Assembly: GCA_018644745.1 (NCBI GenBank)
Contig: JABGPX010000782.1
Coordinates: 1-22,326 of the forward strand
Direction of reading: 5' to 3'
Length of the DNA: 22,326 nucleotides
Source: Spirochaetales bacterium
Lineage (GTDB): Bacteria > Spirochaetota > Spirochaetia > ARS1246
The translations under genes were made by a program, and so were the position numbers. Under the pieces are notes generated by a model. The model made no database searches. It saw only the letters and a list, made by a program, of their open reading frames with translations, and was not told where the DNA came from. Below, piece after piece: positions 8,155-15,613 of this stretch. Within the stretch, counting starts at the first letter, position 1, and the number at the start of each line of letters is the position of its first letter.

Positions 8155-9021
8155 ATGAAAGGAATAATCTTGGCAGGCGGTGCCGGCACCCGACTCTACC
8201 CAATCACGCAGGTAGTCTGTAAGCAATTGCTGCCAGTGTATGACAAACCGATGATTCACTATCCTCTTTCTGTCTTGATGTTAGCCGGCATTCGGGAAAT
8301 CCTCATCATTTCCACTCCCCAGGACCTCCCCCGTTTTGAAGAACTGTTAGGAGACGGAAGCAGAATTGGATTGAGCTTGTCCTACCTGGTTCAGGAGGAG
8401 CCTAGAGGTCTTGCGGACGCTTTCAGAGTAGGGAAGGACTTCATCGGGAACGACTCGGTCTGTCTGGTTCTTGGTGACAATATTTTTTACGGCCATGGTC
8501 TGCCCGAGATGCTCAGTGCGGCGGTAGCTCAAGGCAGCGGCGCGACGGTTTTCGGCTACTATGTACGTGATCCCGAGCGATATGGAGTGGTCGAATTTGA
8601 CGAATCGGGTAAAGTTTTGTCTCTAGAAGAGAAACCGCAAAAGGCAAAATCCAACTACGCGGTTGTCGGGCTGTATTTCTACGACAACGATGTAGTACGG
8701 CTGGCCCATGAGTTAAAGCCCTCGGCTCGAGGTGAATTAGAGATAACCGATCTTAACAGAATGTATTTAGAGAGCGGCTGCCTCAAAGTTCAGCTTATGG
8801 GTCGGGGTTTCGCCTGGCTTGATACCGGAACCCATGCGTCCCTTGTTGACGCGACGCAATTTGTTCGCACCGTTGAGGATAGACAGGGCTTGAAAATTTC
8901 ATGCGTTGAGGAAATTGCATACAGAATGGGTTACATTTCCGATGATGAGCTTCGTGAACTCGCCAAACCGCTCCTGAATTCCGGGTATGGGGAATACCTA
9001 CTTCGCGTGCTGGAGAGCTGA
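8155..9021 (+). CDS. rmlA: Glucose-1-phosphate thymidylyltransferase
   Basis: First step of dTDP-L-rhamnose synthesis: dTTP plus glucose-1-phosphate gives dTDP-glucose. The 288-residue protein starts [18 protein letters not shown], the nucleotide-binding signature, and continues with [47 protein letters not shown] and [12 protein letters not shown], all diagnostic for RmlA. Length is normal. A GGAG stands 9 bases before the ATG. It is the first of four contiguous rml genes and of a long plus-strand run that continues to 20922; the promoter should lie in the roughly 95 bases between this ATG and the divergent phosphoesterase start. Confidence 0.97.
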   Translation: MKGIILAGGAGTRLYPITQVVCKQLLPVYDKPMIHYPLSVLMLAGIREILIISTPQDLPRFEELLGDGSRIGLSLSYLVQEEPRGLADAFRVGKDFIGNDSVCLVLGDNIFYGHGLPEMLSAAVAQGSGATVFGYYVRDPERYGVVEFDESGKVLSLEEKPQKAKSNYAVVGLYFYDNDVVRLAHELKPSARGELEITDLNRMYLESGCLKVQLMGRGFAWLDTGTHASLVDATQFVRTVEDRQGLKISCVEEIAYRMGYISDDELRELAKPLLNSGYGEYLLRVLES

Positions 9022-9029
9022 GGAGATTT

Positions 9030-9578
9030 ATGCCTTTTATACACACTTCACTGGAAATCCCCGAAGTCATCGTCATCGAACCGCGGGTATTCTCTGATGA
9101 AAGGGGGGTCTTTTTTGAAACCTTTAAGCAATCTGATTTTAGCAGCATAGGGATTAACGAAAAGTTTCTCCAGGACAATCAGTCAGTGTCGCGCCGGGGC
9201 GTCCTCCGTGGGCTCCACTATCAGCTTCCTCCTCACAGCCAGGGCAAGATCGTACGGGTCGTTGCCGGAAGAATCTTTGATGTGGCGGTTGATATAAGAA
9301 GAAGCTCTCTGACTTTTGGCAGGTGGGTTTCTTGTGAGCTGTCGGAAGAGAATAATCGTATGCTGTATATTCCTGTGGGTTTTGCTCATGGATATCTCAC
9401 CCTCAGTGACCGAGCGGTTTTTTTGTACAAGTGTACCGAGGAGTACGCTCATGAAGCTGAAGCCGGAATCCGTTGGGATGATATGGACGTTGGAATCCAG
9501 TGGCCAGTTGACGATGTGATTGTATCGGACAAAGACGCGGTATTGCCGCGCTTGGCCTCGGCGGTAACATTTAGCTGA
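9030..9578 (+). CDS. rmlC: dTDP-4-dehydrorhamnose 3,5-epimerase
   Basis: Cupin epimerase of 182 residues, normal length, acting on dTDP-4-keto-6-deoxyglucose. Visible signatures are DERGVFFETF near the start, QDNQSVSRRGVLRGLHYQ with the catalytic histidine, GKIVRVVAGRIFDVAVDIR, and IPVGFAHGYLTLSD in the barrel. The ATG at 9030 has a GAGGAG seven bases upstream. It follows rmlA by 8 bases and precedes rmlD by one base, so the rml genes are transcribed together. Confidence 0.97.
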   Translation: MPFIHTSLEIPEVIVIEPRVFSDERGVFFETFKQSDFSSIGINEKFLQDNQSVSRRGVLRGLHYQLPPHSQGKIVRVVAGRIFDVAVDIRRSSLTFGRWVSCELSEENNRMLYIPVGFAHGYLTLSDRAVFLYKCTEEYAHEAEAGIRWDDMDVGIQWPVDDVIVSDKDAVLPRLASAVTFS

Positions 9579-9579
9579 T

Positions 9580-10485
9580 ATGGAAAAAGAGATGGTGTGG
9601 TTGGTCGGGAGCGGCGGAATGCTTGGAACAGAGGTAGCGTCTGCACTTGAAAACAAAGAGCTTCCCTTTTGTGCCACTGATCTTGATGTGGATATCACAG
9701 ATCGCAAGGCTGTAGCTGATTTCACTGCGGAAAAGGCAATAACCTGGATAGTAAATTGTGCAGCCTATACAGCGGTTGATGATGCCGAAGACAACGAGGA
9801 TCTTGCTCATCGGATAAATGCGGTTGGACCAGGCATTCTTGCTAAGACTGCCGACCGGCTTGATGCCACAATGATTCATATCTCAACAGACTATGTTTTC
9901 AACGGCGAGGCCTCCGTTCCATATGAAGTGGATGTAATGCCCGATCCGCGCAGCGTGTATGGTGAGACGAAGCTTGCCGGGGAGGCGTCTGTACACGCAG
10001 CGACCAAACGATACTTCATCGTTCGAACCGCCTGGCTGTTTGGGAAGAATGGTAAAAATTTCGTCTCCACGATGTTGAATCTCATGCAGAATAGAAATGA
10101 ATTGAAGGTGGTGAGTGATCAGCGGGGCACCCCAACCTATGTCGCGGATCTCGCGCACACGCTTACAGAATTCATACGTAGAGAATCTGATAACTACGGC
10201 ATGTATCACTACACAAACGAAGGCTCGACCAATTGGTACGAGTTTGCCTGCGAGATATATGCCACGGGAACGAAAATGGGGATAATCACCAATCTATGTG
10301 ATATTCTGCCTGTACCTTCTTCTCAGTACCCGACCAAAGCGAGCAGACCCGCGTATTCGGTGTTAAGCAGAAAAAAAATAGAGAGCGAACTTGATATGTC
10401 TATACCCGAGTGGAAGCATGCGCTTGATAGATTCTTAAGCGATGAAATTGTTCGTAGAAATCAAGGAGATCATCAAAATGAATAA
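9580..10485 (+). CDS. rmlD: dTDP-4-dehydrorhamnose reductase
   Basis: Last step to dTDP-L-rhamnose, a short-chain dehydrogenase of 301 residues. It shows the nucleotide-binding start VWLVGSGGMLG, ATDLDVDITD, the NCAAYTAVDDAEDN segment, HISTDYVFNGE and the catalytic YGETKLAGE (Y-x3-K), followed by FIVRTAWLFGKNGKNFVSTM. An alternative start at the ATG at 9592, preceded by AAAAAGAG, would shorten it by four residues. Its end overlaps rmlB by 8 bases. Confidence 0.97.
   Translation: MEKEMVWLVGSGGMLGTEVASALENKELPFCATDLDVDITDRKAVADFTAEKAITWIVNCAAYTAVDDAEDNEDLAHRINAVGPGILAKTADRLDATMIHISTDYVFNGEASVPYEVDVMPDPRSVYGETKLAGEASVHAATKRYFIVRTAWLFGKNGKNFVSTMLNLMQNRNELKVVSDQRGTPTYVADLAHTLTEFIRRESDNYGMYHYTNEGSTNWYEFACEIYATGTKMGIITNLCDILPVPSSQYPTKASRPAYSVLSRKKIESELDMSIPEWKHALDRFLSDEIVRRNQGDHQNE
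10463..10468 (+). promoter_or_regulatory. Ribosome binding site that fixes the rmlB start
   Basis: AAGGAG lies inside the end of rmlD, 9 bases before the ATG at 10478. It favours that start over an in-frame ATG at 10442 and implies translational coupling with rmlD. Confidence 0.8.
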
Positions 10486-11563
10486 GAGAGCTTTCAATAC
10501 TGTTTTGGTAACCGGCGGCGCCGGATTTATCGGCAGCAATTTCATCCGCGTGCTATTCGCTTCTGATGAGTTCGTGGGTACCGTCGTGAATGTAGATTCA
10601 TTGACCTATGCCGGCAACCTTGGCAATTTATCGGATGTCGAAAACGAATATGGCGGTAAACGATATCATTTCAGGCAGGTTGATATCCGTGATGATAAAG
10701 CTCTGTCCGGAGTGTTTTCTGATTTTGATGTTAATGCCGTGCTGCACTTTGCGGCAGAGAGCCATGTGGACAGATCGATTCTTGGCCCAGGAGACTTCGT
10801 AACAACCAATATCATCGGCACGTTCAATCTCCTCGAGGCTGCTCGAGCCGCGTGGCAGGGAAAGGATGGTGTCCTTTTTCATCATGTAAGCACGGACGAG
10901 GTATTTGGCTCTCTTGGGCCTACCGGCGCTTTTACTGAGACTACACCATACGATCCCCGCAGTCCATATTCGGCGTCAAAGGCATCATCGGATCATTTAG
11001 TGCGTTCTTATTTTCATACATACAATCTTCCCATCACCATCTCGAATTGTTCAAATAATTACGGCCCCTATCAGTTTCCGGAGAAGCTGCTTCCAGTGAT
11101 GATTTTGAATATGATTGAAGGAAAACCGTTACCTGTCTACGGCGATGGATCGAATATTAGAGATTGGCTGTATGTGACTGATCATTCAGATGCGCTATTG
11201 AGAATTCTTGATAGCGGGAAGCCGGGGGAAACATACAACATTGGTGGCGAAAACGAATGGACAAATATTGATCTGGTAAATCGGCTCTGCGAGATTGTAG
11301 CGGAAGAATCCGGTGAGGATGCTAGCAGGAATAAGGCGCTTATCACATTTGTCACTGACCGGCCTGGACACGATCAGCGATATGCTATCGACTGCAGCAA
11401 GATAAAACGCGAACTTGGATGGGCTCAAAAGCACTCGTTCGATGATGGCCTTCGAAAAACGGTTAAATGGTATTTGGGCAATAGCGAGTGGATTGATAGT
11501 GTTAAAAGCGGCGAATACAGAAAATGGATCGAAGCGAATTATGCAAAGCAGGGACGAACGTAA
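10478..11563 (+). CDS. rmlB: dTDP-glucose 4,6-dehydratase
   Basis: Second step of the dTDP-rhamnose pathway, an NAD-dependent extended short-chain dehydrogenase of 361 residues. It has TGGAGFIGSNFIR at the N terminus, VDSLTYAGNLGNL, HFAAESHVDRSI, HVSTDEVFGSLG with the catalytic Asp-Glu pair, and the PYSASKASSDHLVRSY active-site Y-x3-K. SNCSNNYGPYQFPEKLLPV and DGSNIRDWLYV are also diagnostic. It overlaps the end of rmlD by 8 bases and completes an A-C-D-B gene order. Confidence 0.98.
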   Translation: MNKRAFNTVLVTGGAGFIGSNFIRVLFASDEFVGTVVNVDSLTYAGNLGNLSDVENEYGGKRYHFRQVDIRDDKALSGVFSDFDVNAVLHFAAESHVDRSILGPGDFVTTNIIGTFNLLEAARAAWQGKDGVLFHHVSTDEVFGSLGPTGAFTETTPYDPRSPYSASKASSDHLVRSYFHTYNLPITISNCSNNYGPYQFPEKLLPVMILNMIEGKPLPVYGDGSNIRDWLYVTDHSDALLRILDSGKPGETYNIGGENEWTNIDLVNRLCEIVAEESGEDASRNKALITFVTDRPGHDQRYAIDCSKIKRELGWAQKHSFDDGLRKTVKWYLGNSEWIDSVKSGEYRKWIEANYAKQGRT

Positions 11564-11581
11564 GTCGATGTCGAGACCACT

Positions 11582-12790
11582 GTGAGTAAAATGCGATCTC
11601 TTCAGGATGTACTGGATGCCGACATGTGCTCCGGATGCGGTGCCTGCCGCTACCAACATCCTGAGTATGTTGTTGCCATGAAAAATGATATCGGCCGCGG
11701 ATATGTTCCTGTGTTAGATCGGAGTAAACAGATAGATGACGCCGCTGGGCTTGAAGTTTGTCCTGGGAATATACTCGAGCCCGGAATTCCATATTCTTCA
11801 AAAAGTCCTCCAAAGGCATACTTGGTCGGCTTGTATAAGAGCATTTATGAGGGATTTGCTATTGATAAAGAGATTCGGCATATCGCTTCGTCCGGCGGAA
11901 TTTTAACTGCAATGGCTCTTTATTGCCTGGAAGAAGAGGGAATGGAATTTGTTCTTCATACCGGTATGGATCATGAAAAACCTTGGCAGAATTGCACCGT
12001 GATCAGCCGAAACAGAGAAGAACTCCTTCGAAATGCCGGATCGAGATATAATTCATCTTCGCCATGCAGCGGACTAAAATTTATTGAGGAAGCTGCGGGA
12101 AAATGTGTTTTTATTGGCAAGCCATGCGATGTTTCCGCGGTTCAAAAAGCCAGGAAATTGAATCCAAAACTCGATAGAAATCTTGGCGTAGTTCTAACCT
12201 TCTTTTGCGCAGGAACACCGAGCACTCAGGCCACTTTGGCTCTTCTCAATGAATTGGATGCTCCGGTTTCCGGGATTAGTATGCTGAACTATCGTGGTGA
12301 GGGCTGGCCGGGAGGTTTCCACGCCCGATATGATGATTCCGCAATGGATACCTTTCTAAGCTATGAAGAATCTTGGAGCAAATTAAATCGGCAGAGACCA
12401 ATTAGATGTTTCGTCTGCCCTGACGGCCTTGGTGAGTTTGCCGACATATCGAGCGGCGATGCTTGGCACAGGTACAAAGAAGAGTCTGATGGTCTGTCGA
12501 TAATTCTTCCCCGGACGAATCTTGGAAGTGAATTGATGAGCAAAGCCGTTGATGCGGGTTATATAAGTATCGAAGAATCAACTATTGAAGATCTCCTCCG
12601 GGCGCAGCCGCTGATAAAAAGGCGGCAAGAGATATGGGGAAAAATTGCCGGGATGCGTACGGTTGGTTTGCGTGTACCGGCATTTAGAGGATTCCATCTT
12701 TTGCGAGCATGGCTGTCGTCGAGTTTTCTGGAAAAAATAAAATCGTTACTTTATTGGCGAAGGCATGTGCTGAAGAAAGCAAAAAAATGA
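11582..12790 (+). CDS. FrhB/FdhB-type iron-sulfur protein of a polysaccharide locus
   Basis: Member of the coenzyme F420 hydrogenase/dehydrogenase beta-subunit family, about 400 residues. The N terminus carries CSGCGAC (Cys16, 19, 22) and a later CPG, fitting a 4Fe-4S cluster. Family motifs follow: ASSGGILTA, GSRYNSSSPCSGL, FIGKPCDVSAV, FFCAGTPS and RCFVCPDGLGEFADISSGDAW. Members in glycan clusters are thought to be flavin/iron-sulfur oxidoreductases, often beside polysaccharide pyruvyl transferases; none is visible here. The start is either GTG 11582 or ATG 11591; neither has a convincing Shine-Dalgarno. Its stop overlaps acpS as ATGA. Electron donor and substrate are unknown. Confidence 0.85.
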   Translation: MSKMRSLQDVLDADMCSGCGACRYQHPEYVVAMKNDIGRGYVPVLDRSKQIDDAAGLEVCPGNILEPGIPYSSKSPPKAYLVGLYKSIYEGFAIDKEIRHIASSGGILTAMALYCLEEEGMEFVLHTGMDHEKPWQNCTVISRNREELLRNAGSRYNSSSPCSGLKFIEEAAGKCVFIGKPCDVSAVQKARKLNPKLDRNLGVVLTFFCAGTPSTQATLALLNELDAPVSGISMLNYRGEGWPGGFHARYDDSAMDTFLSYEESWSKLNRQRPIRCFVCPDGLGEFADISSGDAWHRYKEESDGLSIILPRTNLGSELMSKAVDAGYISIEESTIEDLLRAQPLIKRRQEIWGKIAGMRTVGLRVPAFRGFHLLRAWLSSSFLEKIKSLLYWRRHVLKKAKK

Positions 12791-13164
12791 AAATTCTTTC
12801 GGGTATCGATATTGCTGAAGTTGCGCGCATTGAAAAACTCATGAACAGCTCGAGCCGATTTCTTGCCAGGTGTTTCTCAGACTCGGAGATAACATATTGC
12901 CAGTCAAAGGCGAAACCTGCGATTCATTTCACTGGGCGTTTCGCCGCAAAAGAAGCCGCCGCAAAGGCTCTTGGGCTTGCCTGGAAGGAAGGTTTGTCCT
13001 GGAAGAATATCGTTATAGAATCAGAATCCGGGAATGCGCCAGTGGTTCACTTCCTTGGATATGCTGATGAAGCCGCGGCAAAATTAGGAATAACCGATAT
13101 CTCGGTTTCGATTTCTCATTGTGAGACCTACGCGGTGGCTCATGTGGTTGCGGTCTGTGAATGA
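12787..13164 (+). CDS. acpS: Holo-[acyl-carrier-protein] synthase
   Basis: Transfers 4'-phosphopantetheine from CoA to the serine of acyl carrier proteins. The 125-residue protein has the AcpS signatures GIDIAEVARIEKL near the start, with the magnesium-binding aspartate, and GRFAAKEAAAKALG around residues 50-63, with the second metal ligand, plus ISVSISHCETYAVAHVV near the end. The ATG at 12787 overlaps the preceding stop as ATGA; an earlier in-frame ATG at 12709 would lie deep in the upstream gene. It may be the cell's general AcpS or a dedicated one serving the carrier protein at 657. A gene for a PqqD-like protein starts 19 bases downstream. Confidence 0.95.
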   Translation: MKILSGIDIAEVARIEKLMNSSSRFLARCFSDSEITYCQSKAKPAIHFTGRFAAKEAAAKALGLAWKEGLSWKNIVIESESGNAPVVHFLGYADEAAAKLGITDISVSISHCETYAVAHVVAVCE

Positions 13165-13183
13165 AATATAGGAGAAATGCTTC

Positions 13184-13480
13184 ATGGCGGGAATTGTGAT
13201 TAATCTCGACACTATCGTTTCAAAAGCATCCGAACAGGTATCTGTGGATGCAGGCGATGATGTCGTTGTACTCAACGCAAAAACCGGCATCTATTTCAGC
13301 CTGGATGATGTAAGCATGAACATCTGGGAGATGCTTGAGAAACCCGTTGGAGTCAGAGCAATACTTGAACGGCTTTTACTTGATTATGAGGTCGACGCGG
13401 CGCGCTGCGAAAAGGATCTCTTGAGCTTCCTCACCGATCTCGTCGGTCAAGGACTTATAACTGAAATCCAGAATACGTAA
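13184..13480 (+). CDS. PqqD-family leader-binding protein (lasso B1-like)
   Basis: A 98-residue stand-alone PqqD-fold RiPP recognition element. Typical features are VVVLNAKTGIYFSLDDVSMN followed by IWEMLEKP, a middle helix ILERLLLDYEVD, and the C-terminal helix LLSFLTDLVGQGLI. In lasso peptide systems this protein (B1) binds the precursor leader and delivers it to the B2 peptidase and cyclase. B2 follows 10 bases later and a precursor with a lasso-type leader lies 0.7 kb downstream, which strongly supports that role here. GGAG lies 9 bases before the ATG. Related PqqD proteins also occur in HprK-kinase/nucleotidyltransferase systems, so the partner could differ from classical lasso biosynthesis. 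Confidence 0.9.
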   Translation: MAGIVINLDTIVSKASEQVSVDAGDDVVVLNAKTGIYFSLDDVSMNIWEMLEKPVGVRAILERLLLDYEVDAARCEKDLLSFLTDLVGQGLITEIQNT

Positions 13481-13490
13481 TTTCATCATT

Positions 13491-13973
13491 ATGTCACAGG
13501 AAGAGCGCCTGTTTATATTGCTGGCATATCCTGTACTTATCTGTTTCAAGTTTATCGTGCGATATTTCCGCTACTGCACCTGGTCCCGGTATATCCTGGG
13601 CAGTCAAAAGCCGGGCCGGCTTTTTCGTTCCGGGATAGCGATGTGCCGGTCGAAAAGCTCTAGCAGACTTCCGGAACATGTCGGTACCGCTATACGCCGC
13701 GCGTCACATTTGGTTCCCGGCTCGAATTGTCTTGATCAAGCGGCCTGCTGTTATTTCATTCTTCGCGCATTAGGTCTCAACCCGATCGTGAGGATAGGAG
13801 TGCCTCCCACTCTTGCTGGTGCATTTCAAGCCCATGCCTGGGTGGAAATCGGGGGCAGGATAATCCTTGGAGATATTGGTGATATGGATTTGTATTTGAA
13901 ACTGCCCGTGGCCGCCGCTCGATCTTTCGTATCCGTCTCGAGGTTGTCTGGCGAGAATTCCCATCGCAAATGA
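13491..13973 (+). CDS. Lasso peptide B2-type leader peptidase (transglutaminase fold)
   Basis: A 160-residue B2-family cysteine protease. The N terminus is hydrophobic (about residues 7-25). The catalytic region reads NCLDQAACCYFILRALGL, then IGVPPTLAGAFQAHAWVEI and RIILGDIGDMDLY, giving a Cys80-His115-Asp128 triad in the spacing expected for the family. In lasso systems B2 cuts the leader from the core with B1 help. Its stop overlaps a following ATG as ATGA (13970-13973), the start of a short frame resembling a broken cyclase. No Shine-Dalgarno is evident, so translation is probably coupled to B1. The triad is intact, so leader cleavage should still occur. Confidence 0.88.
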   Translation: MSQEERLFILLAYPVLICFKFIVRYFRYCTWSRYILGSQKPGRLFRSGIAMCRSKSSSRLPEHVGTAIRRASHLVPGSNCLDQAACCYFILRALGLNPIVRIGVPPTLAGAFQAHAWVEIGGRIILGDIGDMDLYLKLPVAAARSFVSVSRLSGENSHRK

Positions 13974-14215
13974 GCGGTATCTCGGGAATGATCAGCCTGG
14001 ACGGTACCAAAATGAAGGTCTGGGAGCTATCGTATAAACGCCGCGAGAATAGCACGAGTTCAGCAGAAATTTCCTGGCCTAAAATAGCCGCGATTCTGTA
14101 CTTAATAGATTTGTTGCCAAGTTATTGTATTTTAAGCGCGAACGTGCTAAGTTATGTATATCCTTTTGGAGTTAAATATGGAAAAAGATCTTTCAGCAGA
14201 AGTTACACAGGATAA
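13970..14215 (+). pseudogene. Probable remnant of a lasso cyclase (asparagine-synthetase-like) gene
   Basis: An 81-codon frame that begins in the ATGA overlap with the B2 stop. Its first residues, MSGISGMISLDG, look like the N terminus of the asparagine-synthetase family (compare MCGICGIV of the AsnB here), with serine in place of the nucleophile cysteine, as is usual in lasso cyclases. A normal cyclase has around 600 residues; here the likeness ends within about 12-25 residues and the frame then runs through AT-rich sequence into the precursor gene. The later part, EISWPKIAAILYLIDLL, could be a C-terminal scrap left by an internal deletion, but this is weak. It is more likely a degenerate leftover than a functional small gene. 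Confidence 0.5.
14168..14171 (+). promoter_or_regulatory. Ribosome binding site of the RiPP precursor
   Basis: GGAG lies 6 bases before the ATG at 14178 and favours this start over the in-frame ATG at 14154. Confidence 0.7.
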
Positions 14216-14351
14216 AAAAAACTATTCATCGCCAAAACTCGTTAAATGGGGCAGCGTAGCCGACTTGACAAAAGGCGGCAGGTTTGGGGGTCGTGGCGGA
14301 AAGCGCCGACCCCGCGGCAAGATTTGCAGCTATAGCTGGTCTCGCAGGTAG
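14178..14351 (+). CDS. Lasso-type RiPP precursor with a basic core lacking Asp/Glu
   Basis: A 57-residue precursor. The leader contains KKNYSSPKLVKWGSVADLTK, matching the lasso leader pattern Y-x2-P-x-L with a following Gly and a Thr at the penultimate position. Cleavage after Thr-Lys (residue 32) would give a 25-residue core that starts GGRFGGRGGKRRPRG and ends KICSYSWSRR. A lasso ring needs Asp or Glu at core position 7, 8 or 9; here these are Arg, Gly and Gly, and there is no acidic residue anywhere in the core. The core has nine Arg/Lys, one Cys and three Ser. It lies among B1, B2, a kinase, an exporter and a nucleotidyltransferase, so it is very likely the substrate of this cassette, but the product is probably not a lasso peptide. 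Confidence 0.82.
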   Translation: MEKDLSAEVTQDKKNYSSPKLVKWGSVADLTKGGRFGGRGGKRRPRGKICSYSWSRR

Positions 14352-14361
14352 AGCGCTAGTT

Positions 14362-14409
14362 AATCGGTAAACAGCTTCCTATACTCACTCTAAATCTCCC
14401 GATTTTTTT
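14362..14409 (+). terminator. Possible weak terminator or attenuator after the precursor
   Basis: AATCGG (14362-14367) can pair with CCGATT (14399-14404), and a run of seven T covers 14403-14409. The 31-base loop makes this a poor intrinsic terminator, but a partial stop here would let the precursor be made in excess of the downstream enzymes. Confidence 0.22.
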
Positions 14410-14419
14410 ATTTATCTTT

Positions 14420-15613
14420 ATGATTTCAAACACAGCAGCGTACATAATTCACCGAGGTGTTGTCGATCACGAGGGCCTTCGGCGATTATCAGGGGCTGAC
14501 TCCCAATTAACAGCTTTTGAGGCGGTAGGTCGGCAGATTGCCGGCTGCGTACAATGGAAGAAGTCGGGCGGACAAGTGTTGGTACTTCGTCGAGTACCTG
14601 AACCCCTGTTAGTAGCATTCTGCGACGCCGATGTTGCCGAGGCCACTCACTACGAACGCCTGGAAACTCAGATCGACCTTGCGGATACGCTCGGAGTGTA
14701 TATAGATTACCATCAGGCAGAAGCAAACGTCGCCTGTCTTGCGGCGAACCTTCTGGAGAAGTATTCGAGAGCAGAACTGCTCCAGTTCTCGTATACTGCT
14801 ATTCCACGCGGTGGAATGTTTGTGCTTGCCATGTTGTCATATCTGCTTAACCTGCCCCAGTCTCTGATAAACAATCCCCGCAAATCATCTAATACTTTGG
14901 TCATAGTCGACGATTGCAGCCTGTCAGGATACCGATTTAAAGAGTTTTTAGGTGAGGTTGATGATCCTGAAGTGGTGTTTTGCCCGTTGTACTCACATCC
15001 CGATCTACGGGAGCGTATTCGCGAACACGAACCCAGGGTCCGAGCAGTATTGAGCGGTGTCGATCTAGTAGACCACGCACTCGAGCTGTACGGCTCTTCC
15101 TACTCCACTTGGAAGCAGGAATGGTTGGAAAGTGCCGGAACAGGCATATACTGGACCGGGCAACCCGATTTTATTGTATTTCCCTGGGGAGCTCCCGATG
15201 TGGCGTTTCCAGAAGCTCACGGCATGAGCCAGCGACTGAGTTGGAGTTTTATTCCGGAGTTGCGGTCTATGAAAAACAGGCCTTTGAAAAGCAGACCGGT
15301 CGATGAGAACGCATTCCAGGCGCAGATTGAAGGGCCCGGGCCAATTTGCTGCGCAGAAAATGTAGTGTTTGCCGATATGCAGTCGGATTTAATTCTGGTC
15401 GCCGATTGCGGCCGCGATGAAACCGCCGGCGTGATGTATCGGCTCGAGAACTCGGCGTGTATGATGTTTCGGGCGCTGGTTGAGCATGGAAGTATCGAGC
15501 CCGCGGCCGCGGCGGTGGCAAAATATTACGATGCAGATAGGGCGGAGGTTCGTTCGGATCTTGCTTCTTTTTTGGGGGAGTTATCTGGTCAGGGAATACT
15601 GTTAAATGCCTGA
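14420..15613 (+). CDS. Phosphoribosyltransferase-like domain fused to a PqqD domain
   Basis: A 397-residue two-domain protein. Residues about 100-270 look like a type I phosphoribosyltransferase: FSYTAIPRGGMFVLAMLSYL (123-142) and LVIVDDCSLSGYRFKEFL (160-177), which fits the PRPP-binding pattern of hydrophobic residues, two acidic residues and a Ser/Thr-x-Gly loop. Residues about 311-395 form a PqqD-like module (ENVVFADMQSDLILVADC, MYRLENSACMMFRALVEHG, ASFLGELSGQGILLN), likely a leader-binding element. The N-terminal 100 residues are not recognised. The gene lies directly after the precursor and overlaps the kinase gene by 8 bases. A simple reading is a modifying enzyme brought to the precursor by its own PqqD domain, perhaps transferring a phosphoribosyl group. 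That activity is inference. The ATG at 14420 lacks a clear Shine-Dalgarno. Confidence 0.7.
   Translation: MISNTAAYIIHRGVVDHEGLRRLSGADSQLTAFEAVGRQIAGCVQWKKSGGQVLVLRRVPEPLLVAFCDADVAEATHYERLETQIDLADTLGVYIDYHQAEANVACLAANLLEKYSRAELLQFSYTAIPRGGMFVLAMLSYLLNLPQSLINNPRKSSNTLVIVDDCSLSGYRFKEFLGEVDDPEVVFCPLYSHPDLRERIREHEPRVRAVLSGVDLVDHALELYGSSYSTWKQEWLESAGTGIYWTGQPDFIVFPWGAPDVAFPEAHGMSQRLSWSFIPELRSMKNRPLKSRPVDENAFQAQIEGPGPICCAENVVFADMQSDLILVADCGRDETAGVMYRLENSACMMFRALVEHGSIEPAAAAVAKYYDADRAEVRSDLASFLGELSGQGILLNA

Noticed and set aside
8061..8189. N-terminal extension of the metallophosphoesterase to 8189
   Set aside because: The extra residues are antisense to the conserved start of rmlA and the family begins with the anchor found at 8060.
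9183..9725. 180-codon open frame antisense to rmlC and rmlD
   Set aside because: It is a by-product of coding bias in two well-identified genes and spans their junction.
14154..14177. Precursor start at 14154
   Set aside because: The extra hydrophobic residues MYILLELN are not part of lasso leaders and GGAG is placed for the ATG at 14178.
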